Below are positions 1 through 11,165 of a DNA stretch of 64,000 nucleotides, one piece after another; within the stretch, counting starts at the first letter, position 1, and each line of letters begins with the position of its first letter. Source of the DNA: Aquimonas sp044377145 (GTDB lineage: Bacteria; Pseudomonadota; Gammaproteobacteria; Xanthomonadales; Xanthomonadaceae). The translations under genes and the position numbers were made by a program. The stretch lies in contig NZ_JBILJQ010000010.1 in assembly GCF_044377145.1 (NCBI RefSeq), positions 28,039-92,038 on the forward strand. The letters run 5' to 3'. The notes below the pieces were generated by a model. The model searched no databases. It was not told where the DNA came from and saw only the letters and a program-made list of their open reading frames with translations.

Positions 1-1167
1 CTTGCTTACAAGGAGCTGACCAACAGCGTTGCAACTTTTGCCGATAGCGTTCGTGCCATCGAGACCGAGGATAAACGCTCGCTGTCGAATTTCGAGAGTG
101 ACCTGAACGCACTGCTTGCTCCATGGCAGACGAACTTCAATCTCAAGTTCACTGCGCCATCCACGGCGGATATTATCAAGTCCATGCTTGGATGGGACAT
201 TCGGGACAATGATCACGAGGCGCCGCAAGGTGTTGAGTACTTTGGCTCTGGCTTCCAGCGACATTTCATCTACTCGCTGATTCAACTGGGCGCGAAGTAC
301 GTGCCACAGAGAGCTTCGAAGAAAGCGAAAGACTTCGCGCCCTCATTGAACTTGGTGCTTTTCGAAGAACCTGAGGCATTCCTGCACCCGCCGCAACAGG
401 AGGATTTGGCTCGTAGTCTGGTCAAGGTCAGCGAAGCCACCGATTGGCAGATTATCTGCTCTACCCACTCTGCGCACTTCGTGAGCAGAAATGCCATGCG
501 AATTCCCGCCATCATTCGGGCACGTAGGGCGGCCGGGGTCGTGTCCATCTTCCAGATCGACGATGCGCGATGGAACAGTATTGTTGACTCCAATCACGCC
601 ATACAGCAGGTTTCAGCCAAGTACCCAAAGGTAAAAAAAACCATGGAGGCTGATGACCAAAAGCCTGAAATGGAGTCGGTGAAGTACTTCTTGTGGCTCA
701 ATCCAGACCGCGCGGGAATGCTGTTCGCACAGAATGTGTTGCTCGTCGAAGGCCCCAGCGAGACGGCCTTAATCAACCGATTGTTGGACGATGGCAGAAT
801 CGCGTTACCTCAAGGAACCTATGTCCTCGACTGTCTCGGCAAGTACAACATACACCGCTTCATGAATCTGCTCAGTGGACTTGGCGTGTTTCATGCGGTG
901 CTACACGATGACGACAACAATGCGAACGAGCATCAGGAACTTAATCAACTGGTGGCGGACTCGAAGAGCGCGGACTTCACGCACTCGGTCACGACAATAC
1001 CGAAGGATCTAGAAGACTACCTCGGTGTAGTGTCAGCGGGCTCCCCCCACAGAAAGCCCCAACACCTGCTTTATTACTACGCTACCAATAGAATTGACAA
1101 TGCGAAGCTGACTGCATTCTGCGAGCTGGTGCGATCCTGCTTCGCAACGAAGGAAGACACACCATGA
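1..1167 (+). CDS. OLD-family-like ATPase/TOPRIM protein, 5' truncated
   Basis: The frame is open from the first base, so the N-terminus lies outside the window; 388 residues are visible. The visible part has the C-terminal half of an ABC-type ATPase: a signature-like SGFQRH, a Walker B segment (FEEPEAFLH) and an H-loop (ICSTHSAHF). A TOPRIM-like nuclease domain follows, with LLVEGPSE and an acidic VLHDDDNN. This order is typical of OLD-family endonucleases and related AAA ATPases found in phage-defence loci. The Walker A motif is not visible and should lie upstream. The stop codon overlaps the start of a 44-codon remnant (ATGA), and that remnant overlaps the Fic gene in the same way, so the genes are probably cotranscribed. 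The family call is from motifs; whether it is a Gabija-type, OLD or other subgroup cannot be decided from this fragment. Confidence 0.75.
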   Translation, partial: LAYKELTNSVATFADSVRAIETEDKRSLSNFESDLNALLAPWQTNFNLKFTAPSTADIIKSMLGWDIRDNDHEAPQGVEYFGSGFQRHFIYSLIQLGAKYVPQRASKKAKDFAPSLNLVLFEEPEAFLHPPQQEDLARSLVKVSEATDWQIICSTHSAHFVSRNAMRIPAIIRARRAAGVVSIFQIDDARWNSIVDSNHAIQQVSAKYPKVKKTMEADDQKPEMESVKYFLWLNPDRAGMLFAQNVLLVEGPSETALINRLLDDGRIALPQGTYVLDCLGKYNIHRFMNLLSGLGVFHAVLHDDDNNANEHQELNQLVADSKSADFTHSVTTIPKDLEDYLGVVSAGSPHRKPQHLLYYYATNRIDNAKLTAFCELVRSCFATKEDTP

Positions 1168-1298
1168 CCCGCGTCCCCGTCTCCCCCGAGCTGGTGACTT
1201 GGGCACTTGAGTGCGCCTGCCAGTCAGGTAGGCAGGAGGGGCAGGGGGCGCGCGCGCAGCGTTTTGATATGCACCTCGGCGCGCCCTTGCCCGTATGA
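1164..1298 (+). pseudogene. 44-codon remnant resembling the N-terminus of an ImmA/IrrE-type regulator
   Basis: A short open frame starts at the ATG overlapping the stop of the upstream ATPase (ATGA) and ends at a TGA overlapping the ATG of the fic gene (GTATGA). Its first residues, MTRVPVSPELVTWALE, look like the start of the XRE/ImmA (COG2856) proteins, which commonly begin with a V-P-V-x-P-E-L-x-x-W-A-x-E pattern. After about 20 residues the similarity is lost. It is either a gene collapsed by internal deletion or a short reading frame kept for translational coupling. The family assignment is from memory of the N-terminal pattern and is weak. Confidence 0.4.
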
Positions 1299-2313
1299 CC
1301 TCACCCTACCAGCCCCCCTACACCCTCTCCCCACGCACCGTGACGCTGATCGCGCGCATTGCCGAGGCGGTCGGTCAGCTGTCGGTGCGGCTGGGGGATG
1401 CGCGGGATCTGCGCCTGCGCCGTATCAACCGCATCCGCACCATCCAGGGCTCGCTGGCCATCGAGGGCAATACGCTGAGCGAGGCGCAGATCAGCGCCAT
1501 TCTCGATGGCAAGCGGGTGATCGCGCCGCCGCGCGAAATCCAGGAGGCGCGCAACGCGATTACAGCCTACGACCGGCTGGCGCAGTGGAAGCCAGAGTCC
1601 GCAGCGGACCTGCTGGCGGCACATCACACCTTGATGGCGGGCTTGATCGACGATTGCGGCAAGTGGCGCGGCGGCGGGGTGGGGGTGATGGCGGGGGATC
1701 AGGTGATTCACATAGCGCCGCCCGCCCAGCGGGTGCCGCTGCTGATGGAGCAGTTGCTGGGCTGGCTGGCGACCACTGATTCCCATCCGTTGATCGCAAG
1801 CGCAGTGTTCCACTACGAGTTCGAGTTCATTCACCCGTTCAGCGATGGCAACGGCCGCATGGGGCGGCTGTGGCAGAGCCTGATCCTGAGCCGCTGGCAG
1901 CCCGTGTTGGCCTACCTGCCGGTAGAGACCGTGATCAAGCAGCGCCAGCAGGCCTACTATGACCAGTTGGCGGCGGCCGATGCCCGAGTCGACTGCTCAG
2001 GGTTCATCGAGTTCATCCTGACCGCGATCGAAGAGAGCCTGCAGGAAGCCATCCGGCCGCTGCAGGACCACGAAACGCCGGGGAAAACGCGGGTGAAAAC
2101 GCCGGGGAAAACGCCCGAGCGCATTCTGGCCCTGCTTGCCGACACCCCCGCCCTGTCGATTCCCGAGCTGGCGCAACACATCGGCAAGTCCGAGAGCGCC
2201 ATCGAGCGCGCCATCCGCAAGCTGCGCGAAGCAGGACGCCTGCTGCGCGTGGGTCCGGACAAAGGCGGGCACTGGCGGGTGCTCGGCCCCCACATGCCCA
2301 AGGAGACCCACTG

Positions 2314-2314
<1 letters not shown>
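1295..2314 (+). CDS. Fic family protein (probable AMPylase) with C-terminal winged helix
   Basis: This 339-residue Fic-domain protein probably transfers AMP, or another nucleotide moiety, to a hydroxyl side chain of a target protein. The catalytic motif HPFSDGNGRMGR lies at residues 180-191 and is intact. An inhibitory-helix motif, SLAIEGN at residues 53-59, matches the class II N-terminal pattern [S/T]xxxE[G/N], so the enzyme is likely autoinhibited. The last 70 or so residues (from ERILALL to the end) look like a winged helix-turn-helix. They are joined to the Fic domain by a linker made of a 12-bp repeat that encodes TPGK/TRVK/TPGK. The ATG overlaps the preceding stop and the TGA overlaps the ATG of hsdR (TGATG), so it sits inside the restriction operon. 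No target is evident from the sequence. Confidence 0.9.
2075..2110 (+). repeat. Three in-frame 12-bp direct repeats in the fic linker
   Basis: Units are ACGCCGGGGAAA, ACGCGGGTGAAA and ACGCCGGGGAAA, followed by a partial fourth. Copy-number change would alter the linker by four residues without changing frame. Confidence 0.85.
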
Positions 2315-5514
<3,200 letters not shown>

Positions 5515-5650
5515 GGGCAATTCGCGAGTTGCTGTGGTCGGGACCTGCGCTCGGCCGTTCGGCCGCAGTGCGCTTGGCCCAACCTACCTTGGGTGTCGGG
5601 CGCATGCAGGGTGCGAACGCCCCAAGACTGCCGATGCGCGATGCTCTGAC

Positions 5651-5671
5651 GAATCCCGAATCCCGAATCCC
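5651..5671 (+). repeat. GAATCCC heptamer array, three units
   Basis: Three perfect tandem GAATCCC units lie upstream of the SDR gene. Two further arrays of the same heptamer occur within 1.2 kb (6561-6588 inverted and 6765-6806). The rest of the 229-base gap shows no other clear feature. Confidence 0.9.
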
Positions 5672-5743
5672 CAAGACCACGCCCGTCCGACAGCGCGCGC
5701 CCTACACTCCAAGCCCTTCACCCGACCCACGGAGCACCAACCC

Positions 5744-6556
5744 ATGTCCCTCAACGGCAAAACCCTGTTCATCACCGGTGCCTCGCGCGGTATCGGGCTG
5801 GCGATCGCGCTGCGGGCGGCGCGCGATGGGGCGAATGTGGTGATTGCGGCGAAGTCTTCGGTGCCGAATCCGAAACTGCCGGGCACGATCCACAGTGCGG
5901 CGGCCGAGGTCGAGGCCGCGGGCGGTCAGGCGCTGGCGGTGCAGTGCGATATCCGCGAGGAGGACGAGGTGCGGGCGGCTGTCGCAGCGGCGGTGGAGCG
6001 CTTCGGCGGGATCGATATCCTGGTGAACAACGCCAGCGCGATCTGGCTGCGCGGTGCGCTGGATACGCCGATGAAGCGCTATGACCTGATGCACGGCGTC
6101 AATGCACGTGGCACCTTTCTGTGCAGTCAGGCCTGCCTGCCGCATCTGCTCAAGGCCAGCAATCCGCACATCCTGACCCTGGCGCCGCCGCTCAATCTCG
6201 ACCCGAAGTGGTTCGCGCCGCACACCGCCTACACCATGGCCAAGTACGGCATGAGCATGGCCACGCTGGGCCTCGCGGCTGAGTTCGGCCCGCAGGGTGT
6301 GGCGGTGAATGCACTGTGGCCGCGCACGGTGATCCGCACCGATGCGCTCAACATGATCCCGGGCGTTGACCTCGAGGGCTGCCGCACGCCGGAGATCGTC
6401 GCCGATGCCGCCCATGCCGCACTGACCACGCCCGCACGTGAGCTGAGCGGCCAGTTCCTGATCGACGAGACCCTGCTGCGCGCGCGCGGCGTGACCGATT
6501 TCGAGCGCTATGCGGTGAAGCCGGGGCATGCGCTGATGGACGATTTGTTTCTTTGA
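5744..6556 (+). CDS. SDR family oxidoreductase, HSDL2-like
   Basis: This 270-residue short-chain dehydrogenase/reductase has an N-terminal Rossmann fold with TGASRGIG at residues 11-18 and NNAS at 95-98. The catalytic Tyr/Lys pair is at Y163 and K167 (YTMAK). The pattern around the active site (APPLNLDPKWF, then AYTMAKYGMSM) is that of the HSDL2-like group, whose substrates are poorly defined. The position usually held by the catalytic Ser appears to be Ala147 (TLAPPL where HSDL2 proteins have SPP). The ATG at 5744 is chosen because an SD-like GGAG lies 10 bases upstream and the SDR fold begins at once; the frame is open further upstream but codes nothing recognisable. Confidence 0.88.
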   Translation: MSLNGKTLFITGASRGIGLAIALRAARDGANVVIAAKSSVPNPKLPGTIHSAAAEVEAAGGQALAVQCDIREEDEVRAAVAAAVERFGGIDILVNNASAIWLRGALDTPMKRYDLMHGVNARGTFLCSQACLPHLLKASNPHILTLAPPLNLDPKWFAPHTAYTMAKYGMSMATLGLAAEFGPQGVAVNALWPRTVIRTDALNMIPGVDLEGCRTPEIVADAAHAALTTPARELSGQFLIDETLLRARGVTDFERYAVKPGHALMDDLFL

Positions 6557-6560
6557 AGCC

Positions 6561-6588
6561 GGGAGTCGGGATTCGGGAATTGGGATTC
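6561..6588 (-). repeat. Degenerate GAATCCC heptamer array in inverse orientation
   Basis: Four tandem heptamers read GGGAGTC, GGGATTC, GGGAATT and GGGATTC on the plus strand, the reverse complement of the GAATCCC arrays on either side. It begins four bases after the SDR stop. Confidence 0.8.
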
Positions 6589-6764
6589 GCATAAGCAGGA
6601 GCCGGAACCTCGCAGAGCCCGAGCCAGAGCAGCCAGTCGGTGCCGCGAGTGGAGCGAGTTCCTTGAGCCGCTTTACTCGCGGGGCGATCCTCCTGAGGCG
6701 TGGTTTCGCTCTCCTGCGGCCCAACGGGTGGCCCGGGTCAGTGCTCTCGCGATGAGCTACTCTC

Positions 6765-6806
6765 GAATCCCGAATCCCGAATCCCGAATCCCGAATCCCG
6801 AATCCC
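6765..6806 (+). repeat. Six perfect GAATCCC heptamers abutting a start codon
   Basis: Six exact tandem copies of GAATCCC run directly into the ATG of the glyoxalase gene at 6807. They occupy the place where a Shine-Dalgarno sequence would be, and none is present. Confidence 0.95.
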
Positions 6807-7226
6807 ATGAAATACCTCCACGCCATGGTCCGCGTCCGTGATCTCGACGCCTCGCTCAAGTTCTGGTGCCAAGGCCTTGGCCTGGTCGAGAACCGGCGAC
6901 GGGACTATCCGCAGGGCCGCTTCACCCTGGTCTATCTCGGTGCGCCGGAGAACTCCGAGGCCGAGATCGAGCTGACCTTCAACTACGACGACGAGACCTA
7001 CGGCTCGGCGCGCAACTTCGGGCATCTCGCCTTCGCCGTCGACGATATCCACGCCACCTGCGCGCACCTGCAGGCGCAGGGCATCACCATCAATCGGCCG
7101 CCGCGCGATGGCCGGATGGCCTTTGTGCGCAGCCCGGATCTGATCTCGGTCGAGCTGCTGCAGAAGGGCGAAGCCTTGACGCCGGTCGAACCCTGGCTAT
7201 CGATGCCGAACGTCGGCAGCTGGTGA
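6807..7226 (+). CDS. gloA: Glyoxalase I / VOC family protein
   Basis: This 139-residue VOC-fold protein is close in length and layout to bacterial lactoylglutathione lyase, which isomerises the methylglyoxal-glutathione hemithioacetal to lactoylglutathione. The four metal ligands expected from E. coli GloA are in register: H5, E55 (EIELTFN), H73 (FGHLAF) and E116 (ISVELL). The ATG is forced by the ligand His at residue 5, yet it has no Shine-Dalgarno because a GAATCCC array ends directly at it. A strong hairpin terminator follows 18 bases after the stop. The substrate is inferred from the family; the C-terminus (EPWLSMPNVGSW) is typical of the group but not diagnostic. Confidence 0.85.
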   Translation: MKYLHAMVRVRDLDASLKFWCQGLGLVENRRRDYPQGRFTLVYLGAPENSEAEIELTFNYDDETYGSARNFGHLAFAVDDIHATCAHLQAQGITINRPPRDGRMAFVRSPDLISVELLQKGEALTPVEPWLSMPNVGSW

Positions 7227-7243
7227 TCAACTCGTCGCAATTG

Positions 7244-7275
7244 AAGAAGGGCAGGCCCTGCGGCCTGCCCTTCTT
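7244..7275 (+). terminator. Bidirectional intrinsic terminator
   Basis: A perfect 14-bp stem (AAGAAGGGCAGGCC, loop CTGC) is followed by GTTTTC. On the minus strand it follows the stop of the metalloprotease gene at 7297, so it can serve both convergent genes. Confidence 0.9.
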
Positions 7276-7296
7276 GTTTTCCGCATACGTCCAGGA

Positions 7297-10200
7297 TTAT
7301 TCGAAGCCGTCCTCGAAGACGCTGTCTGTGCCCACCCGGACGACGACGGCGGCGCTGTTGTCCCCCATCACGGGATCCGAATACGGCGCTTCCACGTCAA
7401 CCTGAAGGTTGCTGACCAAGCGTGTTCCAACTGCCGTTCCGGGCGCCACGGTCGCAGTGACCTCAAGGTAGGCGAACGCGCCAGGCGCCAGATTCAGCGT
7501 CGGCAGCGCGCCGCTGCCGCTTGCAGCTGAACAGAAAGAGCTCACGGGCACCCCGCATGTCCAGGTCACATCCTGCAGCTGCGGCGGCAGGATGAAGTCC
7601 AGGTTCACCTGCGGCACCCGGACCACCGTGCTGCTGTTCTCGATCTCGACGCGATAGGTGAGGGTCCCGCCGGCCGTGACCACACCCGGCGCCCGCGACA
7701 GGCGCAGCCGCAGGTCGGCGAAGAAATCGTCGTTGATGATTTCGCCGGTGGCTGATCCCGGGCTCAGGAACAGACTGGGCTGGCTGCTTGAGAGATCGAG
7801 GAAGAAGCGCTCCTCGGCTTCGGCGACGGTGTCGCCGATCACCTGTACGGTCACCGTGCGACTGGGATTCAAGCTGGCGTCGAAGCTCACGCTGCCGCTG
7901 GCAGCCACGAAGTCCTCGCCCGCCGCCGCACTGTCGGCGCGTGTGGTGTAGGTGACACTGAAGCCCCCGGCGACTTGGCCGTCCAGCTGGAGAACGAAGG
8001 TCAGTGGCGTGTTGCCGCTGTCGCCTTCGGCCATCAACACCGGCTCGGTCCTCAAGGTGGCGAAGTCGTTGTCGACGATGCTGACGGAAATGGGCGGCAC
8101 GCTGCTGCCGGTGTAGCCGCCACCGCTGACTGCATGGGTGATGACACCGGTATGTGGGCCTTCGACCACGCTGTCGGCGGCCGCGCTGACCGTGATGCCC
8201 TGCGGCGTGGCCCAGTTGTCGGTGGTGAACTGCAGCGTGGACGGGCTCACCTCCAGCTGAGCATCAGGCGTTGCGGTAAATGTCACGGTCGCGCTGGGGG
8301 CCTCGCTCAGCGCAACGGTATAGCCGTCGACCGTTCCGTTCTCCGTGACATCGGTCGTGCCGCCGCTCTGCGTCAGCAGCACCTCCGGCGGCACGCCATC
8401 GACCACCAGATTGAAGCTTCGGCGCTCGACGGCGCCGCAGCTGTCGGCCACCTCGACCTCGATTGGATAGGTGGCGAACGGCGTGCTGGCGCCGACGTTG
8501 ATCGTGACCTGGCCGTTCGCGGCGACGCTGACGCTGCCGCCGCCCGCCAGCGTGGTCGGGCTGACGCTGAGGCCCAGCAGATTGCTGTTGCCGTCGGCGG
8601 GCGCCGCCGAGGGCGCAACCGTGGTCGAGGCACCGCGCGCCAGGGTCTGGTTGGCGTAGGTGCCCAGCGTCGGCGTCAGGTTGCGCGAGACGTTGACCAC
8701 CACCTGGGCCAGCGTGCTGGCGCCGGCGCCGTCGGTCACGCTGAGCTGCAGCGGATAGGCGCGGGTGCCGCTGGGCGCCACCAGTTCGCAGCTGGCGGTG
8801 GCGGACAACGCGACGGTGCCGGCGTTGTTCTGCACGCTGACCGCAAGCTCTGGCGGGGCGCCGCTGACGGCTACGGCGAGGCTGCCGGCCGCATCCTGCG
8901 TATCGCTGACCGTGGCGACGTTTGCGGTCGCGGTCGGACTGCCCTGGCGGGTGCTCAGCGCCCCGGTGACGTTGACGCTCGGCGGGGTGTTGGCGCCGGT
9001 GATGCTGAAGTTGGCGTCATTGATGTCGAAGAAGATGTTGCCCACCGCCTGCACCCGAATCCGCGCCTGCGCGCTGGCAGGCGTGCCGGCGGGGATCGTC
9101 ACCATCTCGCTGCCGTCATTGGCGGTGCTGGCGGCCAGCTCGATCGGCCAGGTGTTGCCACCGTCCAGCGACAGGGTGATCCGCACATTGGCAGTATTGA
9201 TGTCGTTGGCGGTGGTGCCGGCCACGTTCCAGCTGACCGTCTGAGTGCTGCCCGCGGCCCAGCTCACTGCCGCGTTCGGCGCGGTGATCGCGAACGGCCC
9301 GGCCGCCGCGCGAACCGCGACAGCGGTCAGCGCTTCGTTGGTGCCGCCGCCGCCGGCGCGATTGTCGCGCGCAGTGACGCGGAAGTTGAGCGTGCGGCTG
9401 GTGGTCGGCAGCACCTCGGCGGTAAACCAGCTCGGGCTGGTGGTGCCGGGCAAGGGCGCGGTGGCCGGCGCCACGTTGGCGTTGTTGAGGATGTAGCGCA
9501 GGCTCGGAAACACACGGTTCGCCGACAGCGAGGGCGCGAACGAACGGAACAGCGGGCCGCTGCCGGTATCGGTCAGCACGCCGGGCGCGTTGGCGGCGCC
9601 GAGATCGAACTGCTCCCACAGGTAGGTCAGAGTGTCGCCATTGGCATCACTGCCGGTGGCACCAAGCTCGAACGGTGTGCGCGCCGGAATGATCCAGCTG
9701 GCGGCGGTGCTGACTGCCGGTGGCGTGTTGCCGGTGGAATTGGTGGTGCCGCAGTTGGCACCGCTGCCGGTGGTGGTGAAGGCCAGCATCTCGTTCAGGC
9801 TGACGCGCTGGAAATAATCCTCGCTGTTGGGCTGGGTGTTGTCGGCGCCACAGATGCCGGCATAGGCCTGGATGCTGATGCCGCTGCCCGGCTCGTAGGC
9901 GGTGCTGCCATTGCGGTTGCCGCCGGAGCAGCTGTTGCCGGAGCCATTGAAGGTGTGGTTGCCGCGGAACTGGTGGCCGATCTCGTGGGCGACGTAGTCG
10001 ACATCGAAGGCGTCACCGACCGGTGAGGCTGAGCCGGTGACCCCGCGCGCCTTGTTGCTCGCCGAGCAAACCGAACCCAGGACGGCGACGCCGCCACCGC
10101 CGGTGCTGACCACGTGGCCGATGTCGTAGTTGGCGCCGCCGATCACGGTGCTCAGGTTGCTCTGGTTCTCGCCGAGCATGGTCGACCCGCTGTTGTTGGT

Positions 10201-11043
10201 GTACGGGTCGGTGCCGCCGTCGGTGTAGATGATCAGATCATTGTTCGCGACCAGCACCATCCGCACCGACAGCTCGCGCTCGTACACGCCATTGACGCGA
10301 TTGAGCGTGGTCACCACCGCGGCCAGCCCGTCAATGACGCTGCCGCCGTGGAACGCGGTGTATTCGCCGGTGGCGGCAATCGCCGCGCGGTAGGTGCGGC
10401 GCACCGTGCCGGAGCTGAGCTTCGGCGCGGCGTTCATTTTCTGGAAGTTCGGCAGGTCCTTCGGCAGCGCTTGGCCGGTGACGGCACAGACGATGCGCTC
10501 GCCATCATCCGGCGCATCGGCCTTGCGATAGACCACGTAGGTGTCGAGGTCGCCCGGCTGGTAGGGGTCGATGTAGTGGGTGCCACGCCATGAGATCACC
10601 TGCGCGCGGAAGCCGAGCGGGGTGAGGTCGAAACGCAGGCTCGCACTGGGGTCGTCGATGCCCTGGCCGAGATAGGTGCGGAGCTGCGGATACTTCGCCG
10701 CCAGCGCCGGCTCCATGATCGGCGACTCGACGATGCGGAAGCGCTCGAAGCGGCCGTCCGGCAGCGGCAGGCTGAGTTCGCTGGCGCTGCGGTCGAGTGC
10801 GCCGGTGGTTTCCAGCGGTGTCGACTGCAGCAGGTTTTGCAGCGGCGCGCGGTCGAGCTGGACGGTGAGATAACGCTGCGGAACAATCTGCCGCGGCGCA
10901 GCCGAACGCTGCACCGCGGCCTCGTCGATCACGCTCCAGAGGCCGTCAGGCGAGGCCTGCTGGGCCGATGCGCTGGCGCTTAGGCCGAGCAGAAGTGCGA
11001 ACAGCGCGCGCCGCACGCGCGGGCTGGAATTGCAGGATGTCAT
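7297..11043 (-). CDS. Secreted reprolysin-like zinc metalloprotease with Ig-like/Calx-beta repeats and a FxDGFE tail
   Basis: This is a large exported protease of 1248 residues. A signal peptide (hydrophobic ALFALLLGLSASASA) is followed by a propeptide-like region. The metallopeptidase domain has the extended zinc motif HEIGHQFRGNH near residue 352, as in reprolysin-type M12B enzymes. Downstream are Ig-like and cadherin-like beta-sandwich repeats, then a Calx-beta-type domain (from TLRTEPVLMAEGDSG) and a DUF11-like adhesin segment. The protein ends in SVFEDGFE, a tail shared with three other exported proteins here. The start at 11043 is preferred over one 14 codons upstream because the signal peptide then begins properly and GGGGGCG lies just upstream. 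The role is probably extracellular protein degradation; the substrate is unknown. Confidence 0.88.
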   Translation of the reverse strand: MTSCNSSPRVRRALFALLLGLSASASAQQASPDGLWSVIDEAAVQRSAAPRQIVPQRYLTVQLDRAPLQNLLQSTPLETTGALDRSASELSLPLPDGRFERFRIVESPIMEPALAAKYPQLRTYLGQGIDDPSASLRFDLTPLGFRAQVISWRGTHYIDPYQPGDLDTYVVYRKADAPDDGERIVCAVTGQALPKDLPNFQKMNAAPKLSSGTVRRTYRAAIAATGEYTAFHGGSVIDGLAAVVTTLNRVNGVYERELSVRMVLVANNDLIIYTDGGTDPYTNNSGSTMLGENQSNLSTVIGGANYDIGHVVSTGGGGVAVLGSVCSASNKARGVTGSASPVGDAFDVDYVAHEIGHQFRGNHTFNGSGNSCSGGNRNGSTAYEPGSGISIQAYAGICGADNTQPNSEDYFQRVSLNEMLAFTTTGSGANCGTTNSTGNTPPAVSTAASWIIPARTPFELGATGSDANGDTLTYLWEQFDLGAANAPGVLTDTGSGPLFRSFAPSLSANRVFPSLRYILNNANVAPATAPLPGTTSPSWFTAEVLPTTSRTLNFRVTARDNRAGGGGTNEALTAVAVRAAAGPFAITAPNAAVSWAAGSTQTVSWNVAGTTANDINTANVRITLSLDGGNTWPIELAASTANDGSEMVTIPAGTPASAQARIRVQAVGNIFFDINDANFSITGANTPPSVNVTGALSTRQGSPTATANVATVSDTQDAAGSLAVAVSGAPPELAVSVQNNAGTVALSATASCELVAPSGTRAYPLQLSVTDGAGASTLAQVVVNVSRNLTPTLGTYANQTLARGASTTVAPSAAPADGNSNLLGLSVSPTTLAGGGSVSVAANGQVTINVGASTPFATYPIEVEVADSCGAVERRSFNLVVDGVPPEVLLTQSGGTTDVTENGTVDGYTVALSEAPSATVTFTATPDAQLEVSPSTLQFTTDNWATPQGITVSAAADSVVEGPHTGVITHAVSGGGYTGSSVPPISVSIVDNDFATLRTEPVLMAEGDSGNTPLTFVLQLDGQVAGGFSVTYTTRADSAAAGEDFVAASGSVSFDASLNPSRTVTVQVIGDTVAEAEERFFLDLSSSQPSLFLSPGSATGEIINDDFFADLRLRLSRAPGVVTAGGTLTYRVEIENSSTVVRVPQVNLDFILPPQLQDVTWTCGVPVSSFCSAASGSGALPTLNLAPGAFAYLEVTATVAPGTAVGTRLVSNLQVDVEAPYSDPVMGDNSAAVVVRVGTDSVFEDGFE

Positions 11044-11165
11044 GACGCCCCCGGGTGAATCCGGATCGCTCCGGAAAGTCGGCAAGCATCGCCGACCTTG
11101 GCCGGGCTGACAACGCGGGGGCTGCTGGACGCGGCGTTGGTGGCAACAACGCCGCGGCGCGTCGA

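Noticed and set aside
7975..10026. Plus-strand frame of 683 codons opposite the metalloprotease
   Set aside because: It is the antisense shadow of a gene with a signal peptide and zinc motif.
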